A stretch of 64,000 nucleotides of DNA, taken from Heterostelium album PN500. Lineage: Eukaryota > Evosea > Eumycetozoa > Acytosteliales > Acytosteliaceae. Where the stretch lies: positions 1,426,001 through 1,490,000 of the forward strand of contig NW_008805064.1 of assembly GCF_000004825.1 (NCBI RefSeq), read 5' to 3'. This document shows positions 54,741-64,000 of the stretch, piece by piece. Position 1 is the stretch's first letter; every line of letters begins with the position of its first letter. The notes below the pieces were generated by a model that was given only the letters and a program-made list of their open reading frames with translations, searched no databases and was not told the DNA's origin. Made by a program: the position numbers and the translations under genes.

Positions 54741-57700
54741 ATGGCAAAGAATAATGCACAAAAGAGATCAACTGAAAAGAAAGATGAGGTTACAGTAGAT
54801 AACAACAACAATGATAATAGTAATAATAGAATAAAGAAACAAAAACAACAAAATATCACTAATACTGAAGATAACAATAATAATGGTAATAGTAATAGTA
54901 ATAGCAATCATAGTAAAGTAGGAACATTAACAGTTTCATCGGTTATTAGTGATCGAATCACACAGATATCAGCACAACACTGGCTATCGGGTGATCAATC
55001 TGCAACCAATGAATATCAATCACAATTAGTACACGATCTATTATATAACGATATATTAAATGAAAGCAATAATAACAGAGATCGAACATTAGCACTATTA
55101 GAACTATCACATTATCTAGAGAATTATCTTTGGCCACATTTTAAAAAGCAACATAACAATAACAATAGCAACAAAGATAGTAAAGATAGTAATAATAATG
55201 TTAATAATGATTTAATATGGTCAATCATTATAATGATAAATGAAAAAGCAAAAGAAGGAATATCAGCATTTCAATTATTTGAAAATAATAATAGTAATAA
55301 TAATAATAATACAGATAGTAGTAGTAGTAGTTTTAAATCATTATTCGAATTAGTATTAAGATTACCATTTAATAGCAATAGTAATAACAATGAAATAGTT
55401 AAAACCAATCTATTATATCAATATATACAATTTCTTATTCATTGTTATCAGTCGTTGGAGAATCCAATGGTTAGAGCTGAATCACTAAAGATCGTATCCT
55501 ATCCGATTTGGATGAATCTTTCAACCGGTAGATTAGCAGAGGAACTTCAAGACATCTCTCCGCAACTCCAAAAAAAGATAATGACAATGAAGAAAAAGTA
55601 TCAAAAGTCTGCACCTTTACCTTCATCCAACGATTGTAAGTAGTTATTACTCTTTTGTATGCAGATGACAACATCAAAACTAACTTTTACTCTAACTATT
55701 TAAAGATATCTATTCAAATTTCTTGATACTTTTAATGAAGGATTTCATTGTTAATAGGTTGGAGAAGATCACTGTGAATAATAAGGTGGGTGTGGTTGCA
55801 CATGGAAGTGCTGACGACGAGCTGATTCGCTACTGTGAGTTGTTTGTAGAGTTTATGATCGATTTGGTCAATCAGATAACAACTAGACGATTCGCTTATG
55901 CGCTGCTGGACGATTTTCATTTGTTGGTGCGTATCAAGGAGTCTGCTTTCAGTCGTAGTGGCCATGCCAGAGTGAATAACCTGCATGAATCGCTGAAGAT
56001 CTTGGAGTTCTACTTGAACTTTACGATCGATAATTTCAGTGGACAAGAGTTGCCAATGGATCAGGTGATCCAATCGCATTACTTTAAGATACAGAACTTC
56101 CAGCGGCTGCTGTTCAAGAGCTATCCGGAGCTGAAGGAGTTGGCGCTGCAGAACGTGTCGGCGGTGGAAGATCGCGCCAATCTCGTGCGACAACTCGAGG
56201 CGGTTGGCGTGGAGCGACTGAGAGAGTTGGCTGTAGAGAGTGGCTGGCTTGCTGAGGATTCAGTAGATAGCAAGTCGTTTGTCATCTCGGTGGTAGTGAA
56301 TGCACTGCGTCGTCACCACTACCACAAGGACGCGCTCAAGTCGGTGCCGTTCTACCCGAGCGAAACCGAGCTGTGGAACAACGAAATCGGTGTGCTCGAC
56401 AACTATCGTGGTGAGCGATCGCTGCCACTGCCAAAGTTGAACATGCAGTATCTCTCGCTGCAGGACTACCTCTTTAGAAACTACTATCTCTTCAAGACGG
56501 AAGCTGCCTATGAGTTGCGCGCCGACCTCGAAGATTCACTCCGTCGACTCGCTCCAAAGTTGAACGATGAAGGTCAGACTGTCTGTACCGGTTGGTCAAA
56601 GATGGCGTTGCCACTGATCAACTTCCGACTGATTAAGGTTGGACAACCGTTGGTTGGACAGTCTAAGCCATCAAAGGTAGTCGGTGTGCTCAACTACAGT
56701 CTCGCCAATGTGAAACAACAGAATGTTCGTGACGAGTGGGAGTCGTTGAAAGAGTATGACGTACTGATGTTGGTATCGGTACGCGCCAAGATCGGACTAA
56801 GCGGTAAATTCGACCATTCCAAGCCGTTCGCCACAGAGTTTGGCGTCACCGCAGTGCGTGGATGTGAACTCATAGAGATATGCGATGAAAAAGGTGATCG
56901 TATTGAAAATCAAATGGTAACAGATTCGACCAACAACAACAAGAAACAACCACGTGGAAATATGAGACAACTCAAAGTACTATTGGATTCAAATCAATAT
57001 CAATTAGATTTAGAAAATAGTGATAACAATAACAATAACAGCAGCAACAGTAATAATCTCAATATTAATCATAATAGTAATAATCTTAATATTGCACCAG
57101 ATATTTATAAATCATTTAATATCATTGTTAGAAGAAAAGCAAAAGAGAATAATTTCAAGGCGATTCAAGAGACAATTGTTTCGTTGATCAACGACGATAA
57201 TAATCTACCGGAGTGGCTATCCAATACATTCCTTGGATATCCAAGTGACAGTAGTAACAACAATGCAGCTGGAAAAGCTATTGACTTCCAAGATACTTTT
57301 ATTTCGAAACAACATCTTTTGGATACCTATAAAGATAGCAGCAGTAGCGACAACACTGTTGATTTCAGTAAATGTGTGGAATCACCATTTAAATTAACTT
57401 TTAATGGTGAGAATCAATTGGTAGCAGCGGAATCCTATCAGAGACTGTCGAATCTAAGTTTGAATACTTTCAAGGTGGAGGAAAGTCGTCGTTCCAATAA
57501 GATTAAATTCACTGGTGTTCAGGTCGATGCCATTCGTCGTGGAAGCTCTGAGGGACTCACGCTGATAGTCGGTCCGCCAGGAACTGGAAAGACCGATGTC
57601 GCCGTACAGATCATCTCCAACATCTATCACAACCATCCCAATCAGAGAACTCTGATTATCACTCACTCGAATCAGGCGTTGAATCAGCTGTTTGACAAGA

Positions 57701-59274
57701 TCTGCCAGCTCGACATTGACGAGCGTCACCTGTTGCGTCTGGGACACGGACACAGTCAACTCGAATCGCAATCCGACTTTACACGTACCGGACGTATTGA
57801 CTATATGCTCAGTTTGCGTATCCATCGATTGGCACTTGTCGACTACCTCGCCAAGACACTCGGTGTCACAGCGGATGTCGGAAGCACCTGTGAGACAGCC
57901 GACCATTTCTACCAACACGATATCATTCCTCGTTGGACAGTATTCCAACAGCAACTCAATGACCATGCCAATAGCAAGATATCATTCCCATTCAATCAAT
58001 ATTTCCAAGTGAATCTGTTTGTTGATGGTAAATACAGTGATGCCGACAAGTCCGTTGCCGAAAGATGCTGGCGTGCAATACAACAGATTTTCACTGAACT
58101 CGAAGAGTGTCGTGCTTTTGAGTTGTTGAAATCACCATCCGATAGATTCAACTATCTACTAATGAAACAATCGAGAATTGTGGCGATGACTTGTACTCAT
58201 GCTGCTTTGAAACGTAACGAGTTGGTCAGACTTGGATTCAAGTATGACAATGTTATTATGGAGGAAGCCGGACAGATCAGCGACGTAGAATCTTTCATCC
58301 CTCTACAACTACAAACAACTTCGCTACTCTCAGAGTCGGCATCGCGTCTTAAAAGACTAGTCATGATTGGTGACCATCACCAACTCCCACCAGTAGTAAA
58401 GTGTCAGTCACTAGTGCGATTCTCACACCTTGATCAATCGCTATTTGCCCGTTTCATCCGGTTGGGAATCGATTATGTCCAACTTGACAAACAAGGACGT
58501 TCACGTGCTTCTCTTGCCGAGCTATTCGCCTGGCGTTACAAAGGACTTGGTAATCTTGCCGACACCACTGACAATGTCAACGGCGACAAGCGATTCACCC
58601 TGGCCAACCCCGGATTCCTCTATGAAACTCAGCTGATCAACGTCGATGACAATCCAGCGACTTTTGGAACCGGTGAATCGGAACCGTTCGCTCACTTCTA
58701 CCAGAATCTGGCGGAAGCGGAATACATTGTCAGTGTCTACCAATACATGAGACTGCAAGGCTACAGTTCCGCGTCGATCTCGGTGATCACCACCTACAAC
58801 GGTCAGAAGGAGTTGCTTCGTAACATCTTCCAGCATAAATGCAAGGATAACCCGTTGTTTGGAATGCCAAAGAAGATTACCACCGTCGATAAATACCAGG
58901 GACAACAGAATGACTATGTGCTGCTGTCGCTGGTGCGTACCAAGAGCTACGGACACATCAGAGATCTGCGTAGATTGGTAGTGGCGATGTCACGTGCGCG
59001 TCTCGGTCTCTACATTTTCTGTAAACGACCGTTCTTCAACGATTGCTACGAAACCATCTCTGTATTCCACAAGTTTACAGAGTCACCCGACAAACTGGTA
59101 CTCGTACCAAGCGAAACCTATCCCACCGAGAGACACTCACTCGACACACCCTATCAATCATTGGAATCATCACTCAAACAACAACAACAACAGCAAAACA
59201 ATAATATAGAACCATTCATCATTGAAAATTACTTACATATGCAACAATTGGTTCAATCAAATTTACCACAATAA
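54741..59274 (+). CDS. aqr: Aquarius intron-binding spliceosomal helicase
   Basis: Two exons (54741-55635 and 55706-59274) encode 1487 residues, close to human AQR (1485). Start chosen at MAKNNAQKRSTEK; 17 upstream codons are in frame but poor. The N-terminal part has the ARMADILLO-like helical region (DLLYNDILNESNN..., LWPHFKK) interrupted by Asn-rich runs. The C-terminal half is an SF1 Upf1-like helicase: Walker A GPPGTGKTDVAVQII (about residue 920), THSNQALNQLFDKI, MEEAGQISDVESFIPL (Walker B), GDHHQLPPVVKCQ, LDKQGRSRASLAELF, TVDKYQGQQNDYVLLSLVRT and VVAMSRARLGLYIFCKR. AQR binds introns in pre-catalytic spliceosomes and links splicing to snoRNP assembly. The C-terminal PSETYPTERH region is kept. 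Expression details cannot be read from the sequence. Confidence 0.95.
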
Positions 59275-60146
59275 AATCAAACCAAACCAAATAAATAAAT
59301 AAAAAAACATAGTAATTATCATTCATCTTTAAAAGTATATAAATATATATATATAACCTTGTAATTACTATTGCATTGAACAAAAATGAAAAGGTTTCAT
59401 AAATTGAATCTGTAAAAAAATGAAAACAAAAAAATATAACAGCTGACTTTTTATGTTTTTTTTTTGGAAGGCAAAACGTGATCATGATTGCAACAACTTC
59501 ATTGTTCGCAAAAAAATGACAACACTGATTGTCAAATTAATATAATAAAATTAATTTAAATTGATTTAAGTTGTTTTTTATTTTTTTAAAATAATCATTA
59601 TTTTTATTTTATTTTATTTTATTTAATTCATAAATAAATAGTAATTAGAAATAATAAACAAATAAATTAGATTAGTAAAGATAAATAACTATAATATTAA
59701 GTGTTTTTTATTTTATTTTTTTAAAGTTAATTTTTATTTTTATTTTTATTGCTTCTTAACAAAAACAAACAACCCACAAACCAATTAATTTATTTAAAAC
59801 CAAACCAAACCAAACAAACAAATAACACACTCAACAAACAAACAACTCAATTTCAATCTTTCGTTAAATTATATTATAACAAACTTTGTGGTGTTGTGTG
59901 CGTGGTTTAAGTGATAAATCTTTTATCATAATTTATTAATTTTTTATTCCTTTTTATTGTGATACATAACATAATAGTTTAGTAGTTCAACATTATATAA
60001 TATAATAATCATATTCATACTACAATATTAACAAACAATTTAAATAATAATAATAATATTAAGTTTTAGTATAATCTATATTTCTTAAATTTTTGTAATT
60101 TTATATAATAAATCATTTAATTAAACATAAATAACAACAATAAAAA
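59275..60146. other. intergenic, AT-rich
   Basis: About 870 bases with AAACAAAC runs and T runs before the PITP gene; presumably promoter and leader. Nothing else. Confidence 0.5.
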
Positions 60147-61112
60147 ATGTTAATCAAAGAATAGTAAGTGCCATTATCATTATTGTCATGATCAGAAATT
60201 TACTTTGTGATTATTTTTTTTATTTTTATTATTATTTTTCATTTTTCAGATAATATGCAAAATTTTTATATTAATAATTTTTATTTATAATAATTATAAC
60301 AATTTGGACAATTGTATAGTCGTATTACATTGCCATTGACAGTTGAAGAATATCAAATAGCTCAATTGTATATGGTTTCAAAGAAGAGTAAAGAAACAAC
60401 AAAAGGAGGAGAAGGTATCGAAATTCTCGTAAATGAACCGTACGAAGATGAGAAATCAAAGGGACAGTATACACACAAAGTCATTCATTTGAATAATTCA
60501 CTGCCCAAGTTGGCCGCTGCCATCTTGCCGGCCAGTGCGCTCAAGGTCGAGGAAAAGGCATGGAACGCCTATCCCTACTGCAAAACCGTGTACAGCTGTC
60601 CGTTCTTTGGCGATCGTTTGACATTGTCGTTGGAATCGATGCATTTGCCGGGTCGCGGTGAGATCGACAATGCACTGAACGCCAGCGAGGAGACCCTGAA
60701 GAATCGTGTCGTCGACTACATCGATATCGCCAACGACCCGATCGACCCGAAAGACTACGTCGAGTCACAGGATCCCAAGTTGTTCAAGAGCGAGAAGACC
60801 GGACGTGGTCCACTCAACCAGGAGAACTGGAGCAAGACATGCGAGCCAGCCATGACATGCTACAAGCTGATTCATGTCGAATTCAGATATTTCGGATTCC
60901 AAACTAAAGTTGAAAATTTAATTCAGAAGCTCGGTTGCAGAGACGTCCTATTGAAAGCACACAAAGCTTTGTTTTGTTGGATGGACGAATGGTTCGGACT
61001 GACCATCGAAGACATCAGAAGAATCGAAGCCGAAACTAAAGAACAACTAGCAAAAGCAATGGAAGAAGAAAAGGCAAAAGAGGAAGCTGAAAAGAATAGT
61101 AAACATAAATAA
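60147..61112 (+). CDS. class I phosphatidylinositol transfer protein
   Basis: A tiny first exon of 17 bases (60147-60163, coding MLIKE and part of Tyr) joins 60320-61112; without it the protein would lack its start. The product has 269 residues, the usual class I size (about 270). Landmarks: MLIKEYRITLPLTVEEYQIAQLYMV, GGGEGIEILVNEPYED, GQYTHKVIHL, EKAWNAYPYCKTVY, and the C-terminal FGFQTKVENLIQK, FCWMDEWFGLTIEDIRRIE. A PITP shuttles PtdIns and PtdCho between membranes and feeds phosphoinositide signalling. The last 25 residues are Lys/Glu rich. Amoebae carry several PITPs, so which paralogue this is stays open. Confidence 0.95.
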
Positions 61113-61363
61113 GAATTAATAAAATTAACCAATTTATTAATAAAGTTATTTTATAAAGAAGTTCAAAAACAAAAAAAAAAAATATTTGTTTTGATTTTGA
61201 TCATCCCGCCAATTTTTGAAAATTTTAAATCACATGATTGGAAATTGAAGTCAACAGACTATTTTGAATAATATTGATTTAATTAAATATCATTATTTTA
61301 TAATATTATAATATATATGTCTATATATCTTAAAAATTAATTAAAGAGTAGTAATAAAAAAGA

Positions 61364-62047
61364 ATGATTAAAAAACAAGTTAGTAAATTATATGTTGAGC
61401 AATTGGAAGAATTGTGGGAGATGGTTGTAGCAGAGAATATCGGAATGTTGGAACCTGGAGTTGATGGTGTTGTCGATGAAAACACTCTGAATGATATAAA
61501 AGCATTTAAAGAAGCGATGTTTAGTGGAATGGTTGGAAAGCTGGAGGTGATAGCACCGGTACCTCCACCTCTTGAGATGCCTACAGCCGCTTCTATTACA
61601 CCGATGGCACCGGTGATACCACCGAGTACCGCCTCGAAAGTTCATCTCTCAGTGATAAAGTCATTCGAGCAGGAGCACGTCGATCAATCGCTACTGAACC
61701 GTCTGGAGCAACTGAAAGTCGAGCTGACACAGTCGATCAAGAGTGTCGAGCAGCTGCGTCGCGATGTTCCATCGATTGTCAGCACAGAGGTAACACAGAA
61801 CCTCAAGAAATCAGTTCCCGCCATCATACCGGTGGTGCAACCACTCGCACCGGTACTCCTGCAATTCACTCCAGAGATGACAGCGGATCAATCGCGAGCA
61901 ATGCTCGAACAGATTGGCTACGATGTGGAGACTATCAAGTCGGAGAGTAACGAGCTACTTTCAATGTTGGTCAACGAAGTTACACACTCCAAAGAGGTTA
62001 TAGAGGCAGTTTCACATATTATATCAACATCAGAACCTGACTATTAA
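61364..62047 (+). CDS. probable Mis14/NSL1 kinetochore subunit
   Basis: 227 residues, single exon. It lacks enzyme motifs and is helical, with a Pro-rich middle (VPPPLEMPTA). The strongest hint is the segment EHVDQSLLNRLEQLKVELTQ followed by SIKSVEQLRRDVPS, which follows the Mis14/NSL1 pattern of FDxxLxxrLxxLxxEL..T..VaxLRRxxP. The N-terminal QLEELWEMVVAENIGMLEPG resembles the Mis14 helix ending in NIxIxG. NSL1 is part of the MIS12 complex that links centromeric chromatin to NDC80 and microtubules. The match is by eye; a generic coiled-coil protein remains possible. Confidence 0.5.
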   Translation: MIKKQVSKLYVEQLEELWEMVVAENIGMLEPGVDGVVDENTLNDIKAFKEAMFSGMVGKLEVIAPVPPPLEMPTAASITPMAPVIPPSTASKVHLSVIKSFEQEHVDQSLLNRLEQLKVELTQSIKSVEQLRRDVPSIVSTEVTQNLKKSVPAIIPVVQPLAPVLLQFTPEMTADQSRAMLEQIGYDVETIKSESNELLSMLVNEVTHSKEVIEAVSHIISTSEPDY

Positions 62048-62225
62048 CTATCGCTAGGTTCGATCCAACTACTTTATTTATAAACTGTATATAACAACAA
62101 CAACATAACAACAGCAACAACAATAACAACATTTTCATTTAATAGTTCAACCGATAGAACGATAAAACCAATCAATAACACATTAAAATTGATGTGTAAG
62201 TAATTTTAAATATATACAAATACTA

Positions 62226-62968
62226 CTATATTAGAGTTTCTTTATTAATTTTTTCTTTTTCCAAAATGAACTTCCCAACTTTATACTTTTGTGATTCATC
62301 CTTTGCAAATTCCTATAGTATTGTTTAAATTTTAGAATGGACAAGTAGATAGATCTATGTTAGTAACGCTACTTTTTTATTGTGAAGAAGAACAATGCAA
62401 TGAAAAAAAAACAAACAAGTTGATGATTGGTACACAAAATGTTATATAATGATAGGATAGGATTGGATTGAAATGGTGTAATATATACATATATAGTATT
62501 CAATCTATATTTATATTATATTTGTTTGATGCTTACATATTTCCAACCAAGATGTTCATCGCACCGTACACAATAAATATCGGCAACCACATGCATTCCT
62601 GTGGTAAGATTTCTATCTTCACTTTCTCCTACAATAACATTTACACTATATATATGGTATTTAAAGTATAGTAGTAATTCAAGCAATTGTTAATTTATTT
62701 GTTTTGAATGATTTTGAATATTTATATTTATAATCATACCATTCACCAAAAAGATAAGCAGGACCATATCTGCCTTGGAAATCCTAAAATGAAAATGATT
62801 AATCATTAGTAACTAACTTTTGGTTGTTTCAACAACAACAACAACAACCAACATATATATAACACTTACTGTTGATATCAATTGGTCAAATAAAGCTAAA
62901 TGAACTTTACAAGTTCCACAACTAAATATATTGGTGCCTGATAAATAATACATAAATAGTTTGCCCAT
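62226..62968 (-). CDS. Yippee family zinc-binding protein
   Basis: Four small exons on the minus strand (62870-62968, 62740-62783, 62537-62645, 62226-62312) encode 112 residues. Phases and GT/AG sites agree throughout. The protein reads [64 protein letters not shown] and [19 protein letters not shown]: the complete Yippee domain with its two zinc-binding CxxC pairs (CGTC and CVRC). Yippee/Moh1 proteins are small conserved nuclear or centrosomal factors; GID-complex links are known for Moh1. The exons are too short to stand out as ORFs. The gene is convergent with the Mis14-like gene, with fewer than 200 bases between stops. Confidence 0.93.
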
Positions 62969-63804
62969 TTTTTTTTATTTGTATTTCTTTCTTTCTTTCG
63001 AAATATATATATATATCTCTATTGATTCTAAATATTTAAACTAATAACAAAATAAAACTATATAACTAAATTAAATGATTTGATTCAAAGAAATAAGAAT
63101 TATTTATAAATCTCGTGATTATGATGTTGATGATGATATACTATATAATAACTAAACAAAACTAACTAAACTAACTAAACTAATTAAACTAAACTAACTA
63201 AATAACTGATTGACTTATTGACTGATTGAATGAATTAAGAGTATCAAACAAAAGTACTCTTTTAGTTAATGCTATTACTTGTTGATGATTATGATGTTCC
63301 TAGCTTCCTATTATAGAGCAGGTGTTTTCTTTATGATTCCTAATTGACACTTCAAACATTATACTCTATGAACAATATTATTATACAAATAAACAGTTTG
63401 TGAGTGTTATATGTTCTTCAAGACTATTTAAAATATTAAAATCAATTAAATTGCACCATTTTTTATTAATTTTTAATATAATAAAAATTAAAAAATAAAA
63501 ATAAAATAAAATAAATTTTGCTTTTTTTATGATCTTCTTTGTCTAGACAAACACCCAGTTGGTTCATGTTAAAAAACTATTTATATAATATAAAAGAGTC
63601 TCTGAGAAAGATAAGTTGGTTTAGAATGATCGGTAAAAACAAAAAATTTAATCATTATTTTTCTGTTTTATTTAAGAAGTTATATTATTTTAAATTGATC
63701 TGTCTGTTTTATTTAATGTTTAAATGAATTTATCAAGTTTGTCTATGTCGATTTCGATTTGAGTGTGAATGAAGATCATAATGATAAAATTAAATTGTGT
63801 GCTG
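62969..63804. other. intergenic, low complexity
   Basis: Includes an (AACT)n-like run at about 63155-63210 and AT dinucleotide runs near 63005-63015. It must contain the promoter of the Yippee gene. No gene recognised. Confidence 0.5.
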
Positions 63805-64000
63805 TTACAATGATGATGTTGGTGTTGGTGTTGTTATTGGTTTTGGAGTTCTTCTGAAGAAAGTAACACTCGGTACAAGATCAGGGTTGATATCAGCTGG
63901 TACCAGTGGTAGTTTATCCTTTTCGAGAGCAGTGAATCCCAACTTCGAGTAGAATGGAACCAACTTGGCACTGGTACACTCTAGATAACATGTCTTTTGT
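63805..64000 (-). CDS. GNAT N-acetyltransferase, C-terminal part
   Basis: Last 65 codons, stop at 63805; the gene continues beyond the right edge. CYLECTSAKLVPFYSKLGFT is the typical GNAT motif B region (LE.T...l..FY.klGF) that closes the acetyl-CoA fold; a Pro/Thr-rich tail (TPKPITTPTPTSS) follows. Substrate cannot be told from this part. Confidence 0.75.
   Translation of the reverse strand, partial: QKTCYLECTSAKLVPFYSKLGFTALEKDKLPLVPADINPDLVPSVTFFRRTPKPITTPTPTSSL

Noticed and set aside
57454-58956. Long minus-strand frames under the Aquarius gene
   Set aside because: They overlap a strongly conserved helicase on the other strand; their composition is a mirror of its codon usage.
62052-62075. 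TAGGTTCGATCCAACT looks like a tRNA T-arm
   Set aside because: It lies just after the stop of the Mis14-like gene, has no matching upstream tRNA body and no T stem.
63155-63210. (AACT)n-like run considered as a structured repeat or origin
   Set aside because: Imperfect low-complexity DNA in spacer; nothing supports a function.

Overview
The window is nuclear DNA of a dictyostelid social amoeba. Evidence: very AT-rich intergenic DNA with long homopolymers, short (about 60-120 bp) GT..AG introns, Asn/Thr/Gln codon runs (AAC, ACA, CAA), TAA as the usual stop, and typical dictyostelid families (TIG-domain tgr-like membrane protein, ADA2-type deaminase, DUF4419 protein, UBE3A-like HECT ligase). 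It does not read like D. discoideum itself, because conserved genes have moderately GC-rich coding sequence. I cannot name the species.

Layout. 1-17.5 kb: a tandem, almost wholly minus-strand array of a roughly 470-530 residue family with an N-terminal SAP-like motif, an F-box-like segment and leucine-rich repeats. I count five open members and six broken ones or fragments. A further intact member lies on the plus strand at 52.4 kb. 8.1-10.7 kb and 17.7-20.5 kb: a tgr-like TIG-domain membrane protein gene and a rearranged, mostly inverted duplicate of it. The inverted arms are about 1.58 kb and nearly identical. 21.3-25.3 kb: a membrane-anchored calcineurin-like phosphoesterase and a secreted ADA2-type adenosine deaminase. 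26.4-31.9 kb: three tandem members of a second F-box-like/LRR family that starts with an N-myristoylation-type motif; one is a pseudogene. 32.4-41.1 kb: housekeeping-type genes (DUF4419 protein, a short Rrp5/PDCD11-like ribosome biogenesis factor, a UBE3A-like E3 ligase). 41.6-45.3 kb: a graveyard of gene pieces, including a gutted dus3 with Cys-rich and sar1 fragments lying between its two halves. 46.3-48.4 kb: a decayed DNA transposon with terminal inverted repeats and a DDE_Tnp_4-type transposase. 48.5-54.2 kb: a third F-box-like family (1036 residues), a GC-rich repeat cluster and one more SAP/LRR gene. 54.7-64 kb: a conserved block with Aquarius (spliceosomal helicase), a class I phosphatidylinositol transfer protein, a probable Mis14/NSL1 kinetochore subunit, a Yippee protein (four small exons) and the end of a GNAT acetyltransferase.

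The window therefore alternates conserved single-copy genes with fast-turnover regions holding three lineage-specific F-box-like/LRR families and a tgr-like gene, all showing tandem duplication, deletion, inversion and conversion. No function for the expanded families can be proved from sequence. The F-box-like segments suggest substrate receptors of cullin ligases. Exon boundaries were set by eye from GT/AG sites and frame, so a base or two of error is possible.
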